64,000 bases of DNA from Diphasiastrum complanatum (lineage: Eukaryota > Streptophyta > Lycopodiopsida > Lycopodiales > Lycopodiaceae), in the NCBI GenBank assembly GCA_029204225.1, contig CM055104.1, forward strand, positions 49,421,399 through 49,485,398, read 5' to 3'. Below are positions 1-11,168 of the stretch, piece after piece (position 1 is the stretch's first letter; the number at the start of each line of letters is the position of its first letter). Below the pieces are notes generated by a model. That model was not told where the DNA came from. It was given only the letters and a program-made list of their open reading frames with translations, and searched no databases. The translations under genes and the position numbers were made by a program.

Positions 1-424
1 AGGCAAAATTACTATTGTGATTATCTTGCAATTCATTGTGTTCTCATTGGAAGGTGCATAGCTTGAGGGAAGGTGCTCGGGCCTCCTCTTGCCTCCTTTC
101 ATTGGCCTTTAATTGTGGCATGATTTTATTGTTTATTGCTTAGTTTAGCCGCAATTCTTATTATCTCCCTTTGGGTGTTAAGTAGAATTTATCAATCTTG
201 CTAGTTGGGTCTGTCTGCAAGGATTTTTATTTTTGTTACTAGTTAGCTTTATTTCCGTTTCGGGCACTAGTTGGGTAAGCCTTAGTGTTCTCATTCTTGT
301 TGATTCTTTCCGTATTTCCGTTGAAGCTTATTGTAGAAACTTAAAAAGTGGACGAATCTCTACATCTCTATACTACACCCGTAAGCAGATCTAGCCACCG
401 CACACACTAGAAATACTTCCAACA
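1..424 (+). mobile_element. 5' LTR (partial)
   Basis: The sequence matches 1890-2310 at about 95% and ends in CCAACA directly before the primer-binding site. The first part of the LTR (about 377 bp, judged from the 801-bp 3' LTR) is missing because the window starts inside it. Confidence 0.9.
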
Positions 425-425
425 T

Positions 426-439
426 TGGCGCCGTTGCCG
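426..439 (+). other. Primer-binding site, tRNA-Asp type
   Basis: TGGCGCCGTTGCCG follows the LTR end after one base. It is complementary to the 3' end of plant tRNA-Asp, a primer used by several Ty3/gypsy lineages. This points to a gypsy, not copia, origin for the element. Confidence 0.8.
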
Positions 440-761
440 CTTTTTAAGTATTTTTTACCTAGCTTCTTCTCCTTTTTGTTCTCTTGCTTCCGTGTTGTAT
501 GTTTGTTTGTTTGACTGTCTCTATCTACCAACAAACAGCATGAGTCGTCTCTCCAGGTCCTACACGAGTTGCAGAGCAACTTATCAAGCCGGGGGGAAGC
601 AACAAAAGAGTCAAGTTGGGCATTTTCTTGAAAAGAAGTGACCCAATTGACCTTTTTTTCAAACCAACCAGGTATATCAGAATTTGCCAGCCTGTCTGCA
701 GCCCTAACAAACCCTGATCTTTCATTTTATCATCTCCATAGATTCTGACCACGGTCAGATT

Positions 762-1133
762 ATGAGAAAACAGCCTAATATACTGTCAAAATCCCTTATA
801 TCTCACCCAAACATCCGCCGTGAACTCAAACCAGTTGACCTTTATGATCAACTTAAAGATGTGATGACCAATGCTATCCTTGAGGAAGACGAAGGTTCCG
901 ATGATGACTTTGACCATCGTGAAAAGAAATCTAAGAATCCAGACCGTCCTAATCACCTGAAGTCTGACAATATTGCTCAATCTTCTGAACTTCTACATCA
1001 AATGAAAATATGGCAAAAAACTCAACAATCTCATATGGATAAACTCACTGCCGATTTCCAAACCGCCATGAAACATATTGCTGAGAAATCCTTTCCAGCA
1101 AGGGAAAATGTCTGGTGTCCAATCTGCTCATAG
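762..1133 (+). pseudogene. Gag-like ORF of the nonautonomous element
   Basis: This 123-aa reading frame is hydrophilic, with an acidic stretch (residues about 42-51) and a coiled-coil-like segment with the pattern LLHQMKIWQKTQQSHMDKL. It ends at a TAG inside what looks like a zinc-finger remnant (CPIC, then H and C ligands after the stop). The same frame continues after the stop as a proline-rich tail to about 1490. The segment resembles the Gag fragment at 19860-20140, which carries LLHHMDTWQMIQQAQMDKL. I infer that it is a degenerate Gag from the same gypsy-related lineage. Confidence 0.6.
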
Positions 1134-1494
1134 CATCACATTTCTAATGAATGCCCTCAACTACAAAACCATTTCCCAGTAGCCACTAGACCCACCATCT
1201 ATCGCGCTTACCAGCCTTACCCTCCACAACAGCCTGTGCCATGACCAGGGGTCTACCAACCATGACCAACTGCACCAAATCAATTCCCATCCCCACGTCA
1301 ACAGTTTGTCGTTAACCAACCTGCCCCACAAAACATTGTCCATTATCTTGATCCGAATACCATCGATCTGGCCACTTACTATGTGGAAGATCGGCACAAC
1401 AATCTACCACTCCCAACAGCAACAATCTCGCCTCCAAGAAGCACAAAAGATCCAGGACGAAAAGGCGTCGATCGGTGTGGGACCACCAATCCAA

Positions 1495-1509
1495 TAAGGA
1501 GGGGGATAA
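1495..1509 (+). other. Polypurine tract
   Basis: AAGGAGGGGGATAA lies immediately before the TGTTAG start of the 3' LTR, as expected for the plus-strand primer. Confidence 0.75.
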
Positions 1510-2310
1510 TGTTAGCAACTGTGCTAACACAGAGAAAATAAAAAGAAAGAAATAAAACTCTGTGGCATGTGTTTTGTAAGTCCACGTGTGAGTATCTGTC
1601 AATAAACTTCAACCATTCCATGTGTTTTGTAAGTCCATGAGTAGAAGCTTAAATAATAATAAAATAGCTTAAACTTAGATTTAGAACTTAGACTTAGGAA
1701 ACTTAAGATTAGAAATATTTTATCTTAAGTTTTCCTAAGTTAAGAAACTTTGAAGTTCTAAATCCTAAATTAGAAGTTCTAGAAAGGCTAGAAACAGATT
1801 AGTCCCATAAGTTAGTAGACACTTATGGAAGAACCTCCTTGCCATAAAAGGAGAGGTATTTGCATTGTAAACAACACTTTGTGATTAAGGCAAAATTACT
1901 ATTGTGATTATCTTGCACTTCATTGTGTTCCCATTGGAAGGTGCATAGCTTGAGGGAAGGTGCTCGGGCCTCCTCTTGCCTCCTTTCATTAGCCTTTAAT
2001 TGTGGCATGGTTTTATTGTTTATTGCTTAGTTTAGCCGCAATTCTTATTATCTCCCTTTGGGTGTTAAGTAGGATTTATCAATCTTGCTAGTTGGGTCTG
2101 CCATAGCAAGGATTTTTATTGTTGTTACTAGTTAGCTTTATTTCCGTTTTGGGCACTAGTTGGGTAAGCCTTAGAGCTCTCATTCCTGTTGATTCTTTCC
2201 GTATTTCCATTGAAGCTTGTCGTAGAAACTTAAAAAGTGGACGAATCTCTACATCCCTATACTACCATAAGTATATCTAGCCACCGCACACACTAGAAAT
2301 ACTTCCAACA
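1510..2310 (+). mobile_element. 3' LTR (801 bp)
   Basis: The LTR starts TGTTAGCAAC and ends TTCCAACA, giving TGTT/AACA termini. It is the better-preserved LTR of this copy, and its 3' half matches 1-424. Confidence 0.9.
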
Positions 2311-3034
2311 TTGTTCCATCACAAGAATACTAGGTTTTAAATAAAAATCAAGTTGGAACACTCTCTCTGTGAACAATTTTACTATATTCTTGTATTTTTA
2401 GACTTCAAACAAATATCATAATATTGGTAAAGAATTTTTTATGTTTAAAAATAAAGAGAAATTTTTTTTCCAAGCCTAATCGATGAAACTATTTGATGCA
2501 TTTCAAAAATATTAAGTTTCAAATGAAAAAAGTTACTTCTAGCCATCTCGAGCAGTGCTCGAATTGGAACAAATTTTTATGTCCTCTTTGTGTTGACGCT
2601 TCTACTATAGTCTTGTCTTTTTAGACTATGAACAAATATTAAAATGTTGTTAAAGGATTATAATGTAAATTCATTCCAGATAATATACAAAAACATCAAG
2701 ATGTAAATGATGTAGCTAACTCGGACAGTGCTCAAATACTATTACTAAAATACTATGCTGCAAATGAAAAAAGTTAGATCCAGCCAACTCGAGCAGTGCT
2801 CGAGTTGGAACAATTTTTTGTGCCCTCTCTATATGAATGCTTGTATTGCAGTCTTGTCATTTTAGACTTTGAAATTATTATAATGTTGGTAGTTGTTCAA
2901 ATTGCAAACCAAATAACATGAGCGCTAAATCGAGCTACAAGAATTTTGTACTAGAACAAATTCATGAGTTAGTACCTTGATTTGTAATTTTGGCTCTAAT
3001 TTGAGTCAGAGCATAGAAATCTTGGCTGAGTGTG
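2311..3034. repeat. Palindrome-studded tract, left copy
   Basis: This non-coding stretch follows the 3' LTR. It contains at least three imperfect palindromes built on CTCGAGCA/TGCTCGAG (around 2546, 2730 and 2796), each next to a similar sentence reading AGTCTTGTC...TTTAGACT. It is the duplicated part of the longer tract at 42340-44404. Confidence 0.75.
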
Positions 3035-5190
3035 AAAATCAGTCATGTCAAATTCCTTTGACAGATCACTTTTAGTAGTGTGCAGAAGAGAAGTGTCGTT
3101 AGACAAAATAAATGCATCATCTACGTAAAGAGCTATGTGTGAACTGGTGCTTATATGCTTTGAATAAACATTACAGTTAGTTGAATTGTTTGCAAATCCT
3201 AATTGAATGAGATAAGAGTTGATTCTATTGAACCATGCTCTTGCGACCTGTTTCAGACCGTAGATTGCTTTGTGCAGCTTGCACACTTTGTGCTCTTGTC
3301 CTTTGACTTCGAATCCTTTCGGTTGGAAGGTATACAACTCCTCTTTGACATTGTTGTTGAGAAATGTTGTCTTGACATCCATTTGGTGCATTTCAAAGTC
3401 TACTGCGGCTGCTAACGCAATCAAATTTCTGATTGACTGCATTTTGATGACAGGACTGAAAATTTCTTGATAATCCACTCCTTGGACTTGAGTGAATCCT
3501 TTAGCCACCAACTGTGCTTTCCATTTTGCAATGGAACCATCAAAGTTGATCTTCTTCTTGAAGATTCACTTGTTGTCGATAACTCTCTTGTGAGTGGGGA
3601 AATCGACCAATGTTTAGGTCTAATTCGTCAAAAGTGAGTTTTACTCGCTTTCCATAGCTTCTTGCCACTTCATAGCATCCTTGGAGTTAATTGGTTCGGC
3701 TAGGCTCTCTGGTTCTTTTGATGAAGTCCAGAATGATTGAGGTGAATACCTCTCAGGAACTGTCCAAGTCCATGAGGATCTGTAAATGTTGGATTGACCA
3801 GGATGCGATGATGCTTCTTCTTGAATTTCTTCAGATTTGCTTGAGCTAGCTTGGTTTAGTCTGATGACAAGTACTATCGGTTGCTTGGCTTCTCAGAGCT
3901 ATAGCTGCAGGTTCTGTAGAAGGAACATCAATGTTGGAAGAATCCATGCTACATAAAATAGGATGAAATGACATAGCATCGTTTATCGATTGTTGTTTGA
4001 AATCATAGTATGTATGTTCTTGAAATATTACATCCCTAGAGACAAATGCTACATTGGTGGATGGATCATAGACTTTATAAGCATTATGTTCATTAGGATA
4101 GCCAATGAAAATACATCTATTTGTCCTATGATCCAGCTTCTTCCTAAGTTGTTTAGGATTGTGAATAAAACATATACAACCAAAGATTTTTAAATGGTTG
4201 ACACTAGGCTTGTGCCCATGCCAAACTTTATGAGGAGCTTCTGCCCAGAACTTCACAGGTAGGTGTGCTTGATGTAGCGTGGATCTAGCTGAGTTGAGAA
4301 GAGTTCGATTCTTCCTTTCTGCAATCCCATTCTGTTGAGGTGAATAGGAAGTGGTGAACTGTCTTCTAATACCATGTTCAGCCATGTAGTGCTTTCACTG
4401 TTGTAGACGTTTGTGTCTCAGCCATGGCCTTGAATCTCAAAGCATTCAAAGGCTTCAGATTTGTGCTTAATGAACATGACTGTAGACCATCTAGAATAAT
4501 CATCTATGAAAGTAATAAAATAGATTGCATCTCCTAATGACGGAGTTGGCATTGAACCACAGAGATCACTATGTACAAGATCTAATACATGCTTTGTTTT
4601 ATTGGAGTGTGATTTTGGAAACTTGTTTCTAGAGGGCTTCCCATAGATGCATGATTCACAAAAGAAAGATTTCATATATAATGAAGATGGGAAATTCAAA
4701 CCATCAACTAAATTATTGCAACGCATATAAGAAAGTGATCTTGTATTCACGTGTCCAAATCGACTATGCCACAGAACAGCACTGTCGTTTACATTTTCAT
4801 TAGAGATACTAGCTAATGCAACTGAATTAGAGAGTACGTAAAGATTTCTAACTCTAGTGCATGTAGTCAAAGTAGTATCTTCCTCGAATATTGTACATTG
4901 CTCAGATGAGAAAGTAACAATGTAGCCCTCATTAGTTATCTTAGAGACTGATAATAGATTCTTTGATAACTAATGAACGTGAAGGACGTTAGGAACACAA
5001 ATGGATAGATCGTTGTTGAGGTTGATCTTCACTGCTCCTTTCTCTTCCATGCTTATGGTGCTAGAATCTCTGAGTTAGATGAATTGGTCTCTACTATAAG
5101 TTGTGTATTCCATAAACCATTCCTTGCGAGAGGTCATGTATTGGGTAGCGTCATTGTCCAGGTACCAATTGTCACAATCTTCGCTGCTAC
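3035..5190 (-). pseudogene. Copia pol remnant: protease, integrase, partial RT
   Basis: In minus-strand order there is a protease motif with the active site changed (LDNDAT where LDSGAT is usual, near 5140). Next is a gag-pre-integrase block with the HC pattern LWHSRFGHVN (near 4770), then integrase with HSDLCG and FIDDYSRW (near 4530). The integrase C-terminal part ends in IFGCICF (near 4170). Reverse transcriptase (from 3511) has VAKGFTQ, DVKTTFLN, YGLKQ and ALYVDDAF, then stops being copia-like at EFDMTDF, right at the arm boundary. At least three frame changes separate these blocks, so it cannot make a polyprotein. Confidence 0.88.
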
Positions 5191-5199
5191 TGTAGGCCA

Positions 5200-6090
5200 T
5201 TAACAGATGTGTGTTTGACTCCTTGAATTCTGTTGTGTTGGAGGAGCCTGGCTGCTGTTGCTGTTGTTGCTTCTTTGCCTCATTATAGATCCTGATTCGA
5301 CACTCCTTGATGTCGTGATTAGCTCTTTTGCAATATCTGTAGAAAAGCTTCTTGAGCGATCCACCATGCTCACCTTGAGTGTGAGGCTTCTACTATTGCT
5401 GCTGCACTTGATTCTTGCCCTTGGAATAGTCTTTCTTCTTGGTGTACAGGGCCATGGATTTGTCTTTGATGGACAGGCCGTTGGTCTTTCTCCGCATTTC
5501 TTCTTGAAGAAGATGACCAATCACAAGAGTGAGGTCGTGTTGTGTGGAGATCATCACCACAAAGTGCTCATAGGACTTTGGAAGAGAAGAAAGCAAGGTC
5601 ATAACGACATCATCATCTTGAATAGAACATCGTACAGTTGATAACTGATCTAGCAGGGACTTGAAGTTGTTGATGTGAGAAGTGAGGCAGTAGAATCAAA
5701 CATGCTAAGAGTAAAGAACTTCCTTCTAAGATGTAATCTCGTGGTTACATCGTGAGTCTCATAAAGACTTGATAACAAGTCCAGTGCTTCCTCAGAGGTC
5801 TTGCACGTGGTAATGTGAGATATTTGGGAGTCGGCCAGATTGAGTGTAATACATGTTAGGGCCTTCTGATCTTTGATCCCCCAGGCCTTTGCTTGATCAC
5901 CATCTTCTGGTTTCAGATCTGCACCTTCTACTACATCCCAAAGATCTCTATCTATCAACATCATTCTAAGTTTTATCTTCCAAATATAGAAGTTAGAACC
6001 ATTAAACTTGTCAATGACTCTAGTTTCATTGAGTGATGAAGATGAAGAGCTACCTGTATGAGACATGATAATAGTATACAAATAGAACAA
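5200..6090 (-). pseudogene. Copia gag remnant
   Basis: The start MSHTGSSSSSSLNETRVIDK at 6063 leads into the copia Gag core (FNGSNFYIWKIKLRMML, then LWDVVEG). The frame is broken near 5650 and continues at 5602-5393 with LLSSLPKSYEHFV. A zinc-knuckle follows near 5310 (YRYCKRANHDIKEC), in which the first Cys of the CCHC motif is Tyr. A glutamine run comes after it. All of this is typical of the UBN2-type Gag of plant copia elements. Confidence 0.88.
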
Positions 6091-6132
6091 ACTTAATCTC
6101 TCGGTTTATTTGAGCTAAGCTCTTATACCAAT

Positions 6133-6841
6133 CTGATGGGGCAAGGGAGATAGAAGAATGCGAACAGAAAAGAGAATAGGAATATTGCGGAACAGCTCTC
6201 CCATTCTGACTAGCTGCTAAATGCAAAACAGTCTAAAAGACAACTTATGCTAAGATTTATCATAGCCTTAAGAGCTCTAATTGTCCAACAGGATCTTAAA
6301 AATTAATTCATACTCTGAAACTAGAGTACAGTCCACCAAAGAGATTAGAGATGGTTTGTATGTGGTACTACTGAAATCAGATTCAATCGTGAAGTATAGT
6401 TCTGAAGTAAATGGAAGAGCAGTATGATAACACGAGTTCCTCAGGCATCAAAGACGGCCATCATAAGCTCAGAAACTGAGGAGTCATAGACGTTCGTGTT
6501 CTGATCAGAGTGAGTAAACAAGTGTGATCAAACAACAATGAAAGTGCATTCAATCACAACAAGCATTCACCTATGTTGTACACAGATAAAAGCAAGCTAC
6601 TACTATATTACACTGAAGCACAATGCTGAATAGCAATTACAGCCAAATGCCGGCGTAACTGGGATGCTCAAACAATGTCTCTCATGGATGGAGCAACCAG
6701 TAATTTGTGCCCGGACGATCTACTTATAGATTTCATCTGTGTATTAATTACAATCAATGCTTGTCACCTAATTAGGAAAGCCATTGTACTTGGAAGTATA
6801 TGACTTTTGTGATGACTGTACATAATGTATATGGTCAACAT
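6133..6841 (-). mobile_element. Putative 5' LTR of the decayed copia
   Basis: Reading the minus strand, the LTR would begin TGTTGACCATATAC (6841) and end CCCATCA (6133), followed within two bases by TTGGTATAAGAGCTTAGC, a primer-binding site diverged from the usual TGGTATCAGAGC. The start is inferred only from the TG/CA rule because the other LTR is missing. Confidence 0.45.
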
Positions 6842-7499
6842 TTTAGCATCGTTGACATTGACGAGGACGACACTGATTCTCTCACTTCACATTTTACGTG
6901 AAGTGGTTTTCTCTCACTTCGCTGCAAATTTTGGGAAGTGACTGAATGTTTCTCATTCAAAAATAGATGACCTTCGGCATTTTTCTCTCTCTTCGGGATT
7001 TTGCAAAAAAGCTGAAGGTGCCCTTAAAAAGGCGAAAGTGCCCTTGAAATAGTATAACTTAAAAAATAGATGACCTTCGGCATTTTCTCTCTCTTTGGGA
7101 TTTTGGGAAAAAGACGAAGGTGCCTTTAAAACAGTTAAACTTTTGAACTATGAAAGTGTCGCATTTGCAAAAAAGCCAAAGCTGTAAAAACATAGTTCAT
7201 TTTTGCAGACTATGTATTTCTGCAGACTGTACACAAATGTGAACCTAACTTTTGACTAGAATCTAAGAAAAAGTCAATTTGGTCAATCTCCTTGTAATTA
7301 GCTTGCACTTCTATGTGAATGAGTAAATGCTCACACATGTCAAGATGTTGTTCACACATGTGAATCTGGATGGTCAATTTTCATATTGAACTTAGAGTTA
7401 GTAATAAGAGAACTATAATATCCTATTACATGCATTTTTTCATGAAATATTATTACTATGTTGGAAAAGCCCAATTAGCCTATTCAAATGATGAAGACA
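6842..7499. repeat. Non-coding spacer with a ~103-bp tandem duplication
   Basis: No gene is visible. Two copies of a unit beginning ATAGATGACCTTCGGCATTT start at about 6964 and 7067. The copies share CTCTCTCTT-GGGATTTTG and AAGGTGCC-TTAAAA. Shorter CTCACTTC repeats precede them at 6880-6940. Confidence 0.65.
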
Positions 7500-7596
7500 A
7501 TGTGAAGAATTTCGGATCATTATAATCCAAAATATCCCTTTGATGTCTGGTTAGAAAAAAAAGCAACTCACCAATCTTGCCAATGTAGAAAATTCA

Positions 7597-8290
7597 ACAT
7601 GATTTGGAAGTTCAGAATGGAGTCTATTTTGATACTCTAGGATGTTAGGGACATTGTGTTTGGTGTTGAGGAGGAGCCTCAAGCACAGGCTGGAATTCCT
7701 AAGTATAGGAAGAGAGCTAGAATGGCTCTACATTCCATTAAGATGAATGTATCTAATGAAATTCTGAGAGAGATAGGATCTTGCACTACAGCCAAAGAAG
7801 CTAAGTTTCCAAAGAAGTGAAGAGAGTGCATCAAACTATGTTCTGAGAGTTAAAGATTTACATAGAGAACTTTCTTGTGTTGGTGTTACTATTAACCAAG
7901 ATGAACTAGTTCAAGTCATTTTAAATGGCTTGAGAGATGACTATGATAATCTTGTTCAGTCTTTTGCCATTAAGGAGGAGTTGCCTAATCTAGAAACTCT
8001 CCAAGGAGTTCTTATTTATGAAGAATCTAGGCAAAGCTATAAACTGTCCAGGATGAACAAACTCGAGCATGGTGGAAGTGACAAAGCCCTCTTTGTCAAA
8101 GACAAGCATAAAGGAAGGAGTAAGAACTAGTTCTCTCAAGCATCCAACAAAGACAAAGTCAAAGAGCAAGACAAAGATGGTGAAGAGGATGATTCATCTC
8201 ATCCTTCTACTTCAAAGACCAAGAAGAAGAAAGTGAAGTGTTTCTTCTGTGGCAAGAAGGGGCACTATGCCTCTAATTGCTTTAAGAAGA
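7597..8290 (+). pseudogene. Copia gag remnant (UBN2 type)
   Basis: The frame reads IWKFRMESILILQDV, EEEPQAQ and KMNVSNEILREIGS. It shifts near 7810, then continues with LQGVLIYEESRQSYKLSRM (frame open 7930-8130). A TAG interrupts it at 8128. A canonical CCHC zinc knuckle CFFCGKKGHYASNC lies at about 8240-8281. It is a nucleocapsid-type RNA-binding domain in a broken gene. Confidence 0.85.
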
Positions 8291-8937
8291 AAAACCAAGC
8301 AAGCTAATCTCTCCAAAGAGATTGAAGAAGATTCTGCTGCAAGTGATGGAGAAGGATCACTTATGGTGTCCAGTTTTTCTTCATCACCTTTCAAGAACGA
8401 TGGATCTTGGTACATAGATAGTGGAGCTTCTTCACATATGTGTTGTTCAAAGGAGTCTTTTGACTCAATTGTACCTTACAAAGGACTTAAGAGATCTACA
8501 TACATTGCTAATGATCATGAGTGCTCTATAGAAGGAATTGGCAACATTCCATTGAAACTTGCTTCTTCAAAAGTTCTTGCACTTTCAAATGTTCTTTTCA
8601 TTCCAAAACTTACAAAGAACTTGATTAGTGTGGGAAAGTTGCTTGATAATGGTTATGATGTAAAGTTCAACTCCAATACTTGTTTTATCAAGAAAAATGA
8701 TGAGATCCTAGCTGATGGATCTAGATGTGGTGGAATTTTTAACTTGAATTCTTATGAGAATGCAAATCTTTGTGAAGTTGCTTCATTATCTAAGGAGGAG
8801 TTGTGGCATAAAAGGTTGGGGCATCCTAACTTTAAATCTATGTCTTCTATGGTCAAGAAAGTGAAGGCAATTGGCCTTATAGAATCTCTTTTCAGAGATT
8901 TCAAGCCTTTTGAGACTTGTGCTATTGCAAAATTGTG
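8249..8937 (+). pseudogene. Copia protease and gag-pre-integrase part
   Basis: This 229-aa open segment contains the retropepsin motif WYIDSGASSHM (residues about 54-64) and a beta-strand-rich protease body ending LFIPKLTKNLISVGKL. The pre-integrase motif LWHKRLGHPNFKSM follows. The frame is ended artificially by the nested LTR that starts at 8934; the missing part of the CXXC finger would lie across the insertion. Confidence 0.88.
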
Positions 8938-9583
8938 AAAGATCTCAAATCCTTAAGATCCAATCTACTTGAATGATCTTTGGTTAGAAAGAGAAATACA
9001 CTATCAATTTCACCAATGTAGAAAAATCAGCATCTACACACAATTTGAGATGCAAACACTAATAGAACTTGATCAAACTTGAATGAAATGATTATGTATT
9101 ATTGTTGTCCGTACAAAACCAGCAAGCTACTGTATTTCACACGTGTGTATCCAAAAATAGCAAATATAGATCATTCTACACATAGAATTGCAAGCAATCA
9201 CCAAGATAGTGCACCAATGGATAGTAGAACCCAAGAGAACTATGTATAAGCATGAAATGAGATAGAGAAGAGAGAAGATGACTCTCTCCATGAGTTACAT
9301 CCTTTTATAACAGGTCCAAACCCTATTTGGCCACTTGGCTTTCCCACCAAAATGCTAACCCTACCAATTTTGGGTCTAGATTCAATGTACCCAACTTATT
9401 CAAATTGAATCTACTCAAACTCGCATTCTATCTTTCCCACACTTTCAAAAAGTGTTTATTCAAATGAAATTTAGACTAATGAGATTTGAAAAGTCAACCT
9501 CTAAGTCTAAAACAAGTTTTGGCCTCAATATGCCAAATGTGGAAATATTGCAAAATGTGATGAAACTAGTTGAATCTTTCACA
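8934..9583 (-). mobile_element. 3' LTR of nested copia
   Basis: This 650-bp copy pairs with 16673-17322. Adjacent to it on the internal side is CTCCCTCTTC (minus strand GAAGAGGGAG), a polypurine tract. Confidence 0.95.
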
Positions 9584-9586
9584 CTC

Positions 9587-10140
9587 CCTCTTCAACTAGT
9601 TTTAGCATAGACTTTGATAATACTCCAAGTGAAGTCCTATGCTTCATGAACAAGTCTTTTCCCAATGCTTTGGTGAAGATATCAGCTACACATTCCCTTG
9701 AAGACACATGTTGAAGCTCCACCTCCTTTGCAATGACTCGCTCCCTCACAAAATGATATTGTATCTCAATATGCTTGCTCCTAGCATGAAAGATAGGATT
9801 GGATGCCATTCTTTGGGCTGATTGATTGTCACAAAAGATGATTGGGCTCCCTGAAAAATCCAGCAATTGAAGATCCTTGATCATCCTTTTGATCCATACC
9901 ATCTCCTTTGTGCAATGTGTAAGAGCTTTGTACTCGGCCTCACTAGATGATAATGAGATAGTGGCTTGTTTCTTTGACATCCATGATATAACTCCATCAC
10001 CTATGAAAATACAATAAGAACTAATGGATTTTCAATCCATTACATCTCCAGCATAGTCCGAATCTGAAAATCCAAAAAGATTAGGTGATGATCCCTCATA
10101 CAATATGCCAAAATCTCGAGTTCCAATGATGTACCTCAAA
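9587..10140 (-). pseudogene. Copia RNase H remnant
   Basis: The minus-strand reading gives FGFSDSDYAGD, WMSKKQATISLSSSEAEYKAL, IFCDNQSAQRMASNPIFHAR, SKHIEIQYHFVRE and CVADIFTKAL. These are the copia RNase H signatures, including the catalytic D of DSDYAGD, the E of SEAEYKAL and the D of CDNQSA. A stop lies just upstream of the SKKQ motif (near 10020). It is the only polymerase-side domain left in this element. Confidence 0.9.
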
Positions 10141-10149
10141 ACTTGCTTT

Positions 10150-11168
10150 CCTAGTTTCCAATGCTCCTGGCATAGTTTTTGCCAATAGAACTTTGATCCA
10201 TCATTAGAATGATCTTCTTCCTAAGAATAGATCTCCTTTCAATGATCATGTAATGCTCAAAATAGAAACAACCATAATTGATATAGAGAATAGTGTCCAC
10301 TTGGGATGCTTCACTATTTCTTACATCAATTTTACATGTAAAAATGTGACTAGAACATGAAGAATCAAATAGAATGTAAATGAAATGATTCCACCATGCT
10401 TCCAACTCTCAACTCTCTGGAAAAATACAGCAAACAAACAATAAATGTGAGTGATCAACTTTTGCTTGCATGTATCCTCCTCCTTTGTCCTTTGTTGCCT
10501 TGTATCCACCATGATACTCCATGAATAAGCCTCCATCTTCATCTTGCCACAAGAAACCATCAAACCTTGGAAATCCATGAGTAGCTGAGTACATTAATGA
10601 TAGAAATCCAGCACCACATGACTCCATAAACCAAGTAGTTTGCACTAGTCCATCTTCAAGATCTACTTGACACAAGAAAATGACCATGAATTCACCAAAA
10701 ATTGACAATCTCCAAGTATTGGCACCAAGTAGCTCAACACTTGAGAACTTAGCCATGGATGAGTGACATAATGAACCTCCAATAGCTTCATTTCCATCAG
10801 CAAAATCAGCCAAGAATGCTAGTACAAATCCAACATCAAAACAATGCTCACCAATGTAGCTAGTTTTACCATATCTTGACAATTTGCACACATCCACATG
10901 AAATTGCTCAAACATGAGATAGAACAAGTAAAGTAAACTTGAACAACACTCCCTTGCTGCTCCTTTGACCTTACTTGAGTCTTCAATATGCTGCAAAAAC
11001 AGATCCATAACACCTTTGCCAATTACCTTTCCTTTGATGCTCTTGACTAGCTCCAAATTGCCAACTTCCCTTTTGACTAGTTGAAGCACTTTGAGATCAA
11101 CCTCTTGATCTTCAACTTGACCATCAAAGTCATTGAAAAAAAATTGTTTTCCAGATCCTTACTTGATT
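10150..11168 (-). other. Segment X, unknown sequence in place of reverse transcriptase
   Basis: This region lies between the integrase C-terminus and RNase H, where copia reverse transcriptase belongs. It shows none of the RT signatures (no KARLVAKG, YGLKQ or YVDDI). It contains a 226-aa open frame (11089-10409) followed by an overlapping 84-aa frame (10405-10151). The predicted sequence is Cys- and aromatic-rich (SRYGKTSYIGEHCFDVGFV, LWQDEDGGLFMEYHGGY). I do not recognise it. The first part occurs again at 13175-13600 inside the duplicated block. It may be captured host sequence or simply non-coding filler with a fortuitous frame. Confidence 0.6.

Larger units (their letters stand above)
1..2310 (+). 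mobile_element. Nonautonomous LTR retrotransposon, 5' truncated by window
   Basis: The element reads on the plus strand: the last 424 bp of a 5' LTR, a tRNA-Asp-type primer-binding site, about 1.08 kb of internal sequence, a purine tract and a complete 3' LTR. The internal region encodes only a Gag-like remnant; no protease, integrase or polymerase is present, so it must have depended on a helper. The two LTRs differ at roughly 20-25 of 424 comparable bases, which implies an old insertion. The sequence after the 3' LTR is TTGTT; the matching target duplication would lie outside the window. Confidence 0.88.
1..3034. repeat. Left arm of giant inverted repeat
   Basis: This segment is the reverse complement of 43681-46714. 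Every paired position I compared sums to 46715, so there is no net length change over 3.03 kb. I aligned many 60-base blocks by eye and found a single mismatch, C at 2951 against the complement of T at 43764. The inner boundary is sharp: homology stops after 3034, inside the reverse-transcriptase region of a copia element. The outer boundary lies beyond the window start, because the right arm continues as LTR to 46833. Confidence 0.95.
3035..6841 (-). mobile_element. Decayed Ty1/copia element, 3' end lost
   Basis: Read on the minus strand it has a putative 5' LTR (6841-6133), an iMet-like primer site, gag, protease, integrase and the start of reverse transcriptase. It is cut at 3034/3035 exactly where the inverted-repeat arm begins. 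Stops and frameshifts break every domain. The remaining polymerase, RNase H and 3' LTR are absent. Confidence 0.88.

Noticed and set aside
12-2008. Minus-strand frames of 60-96 aa in the left arm and their mirror images at 44707-46324
   Set aside because: They run opposite to the element, lack motifs and lie across LTR, PBS and purine tract. They are chance frames duplicated with the arms.
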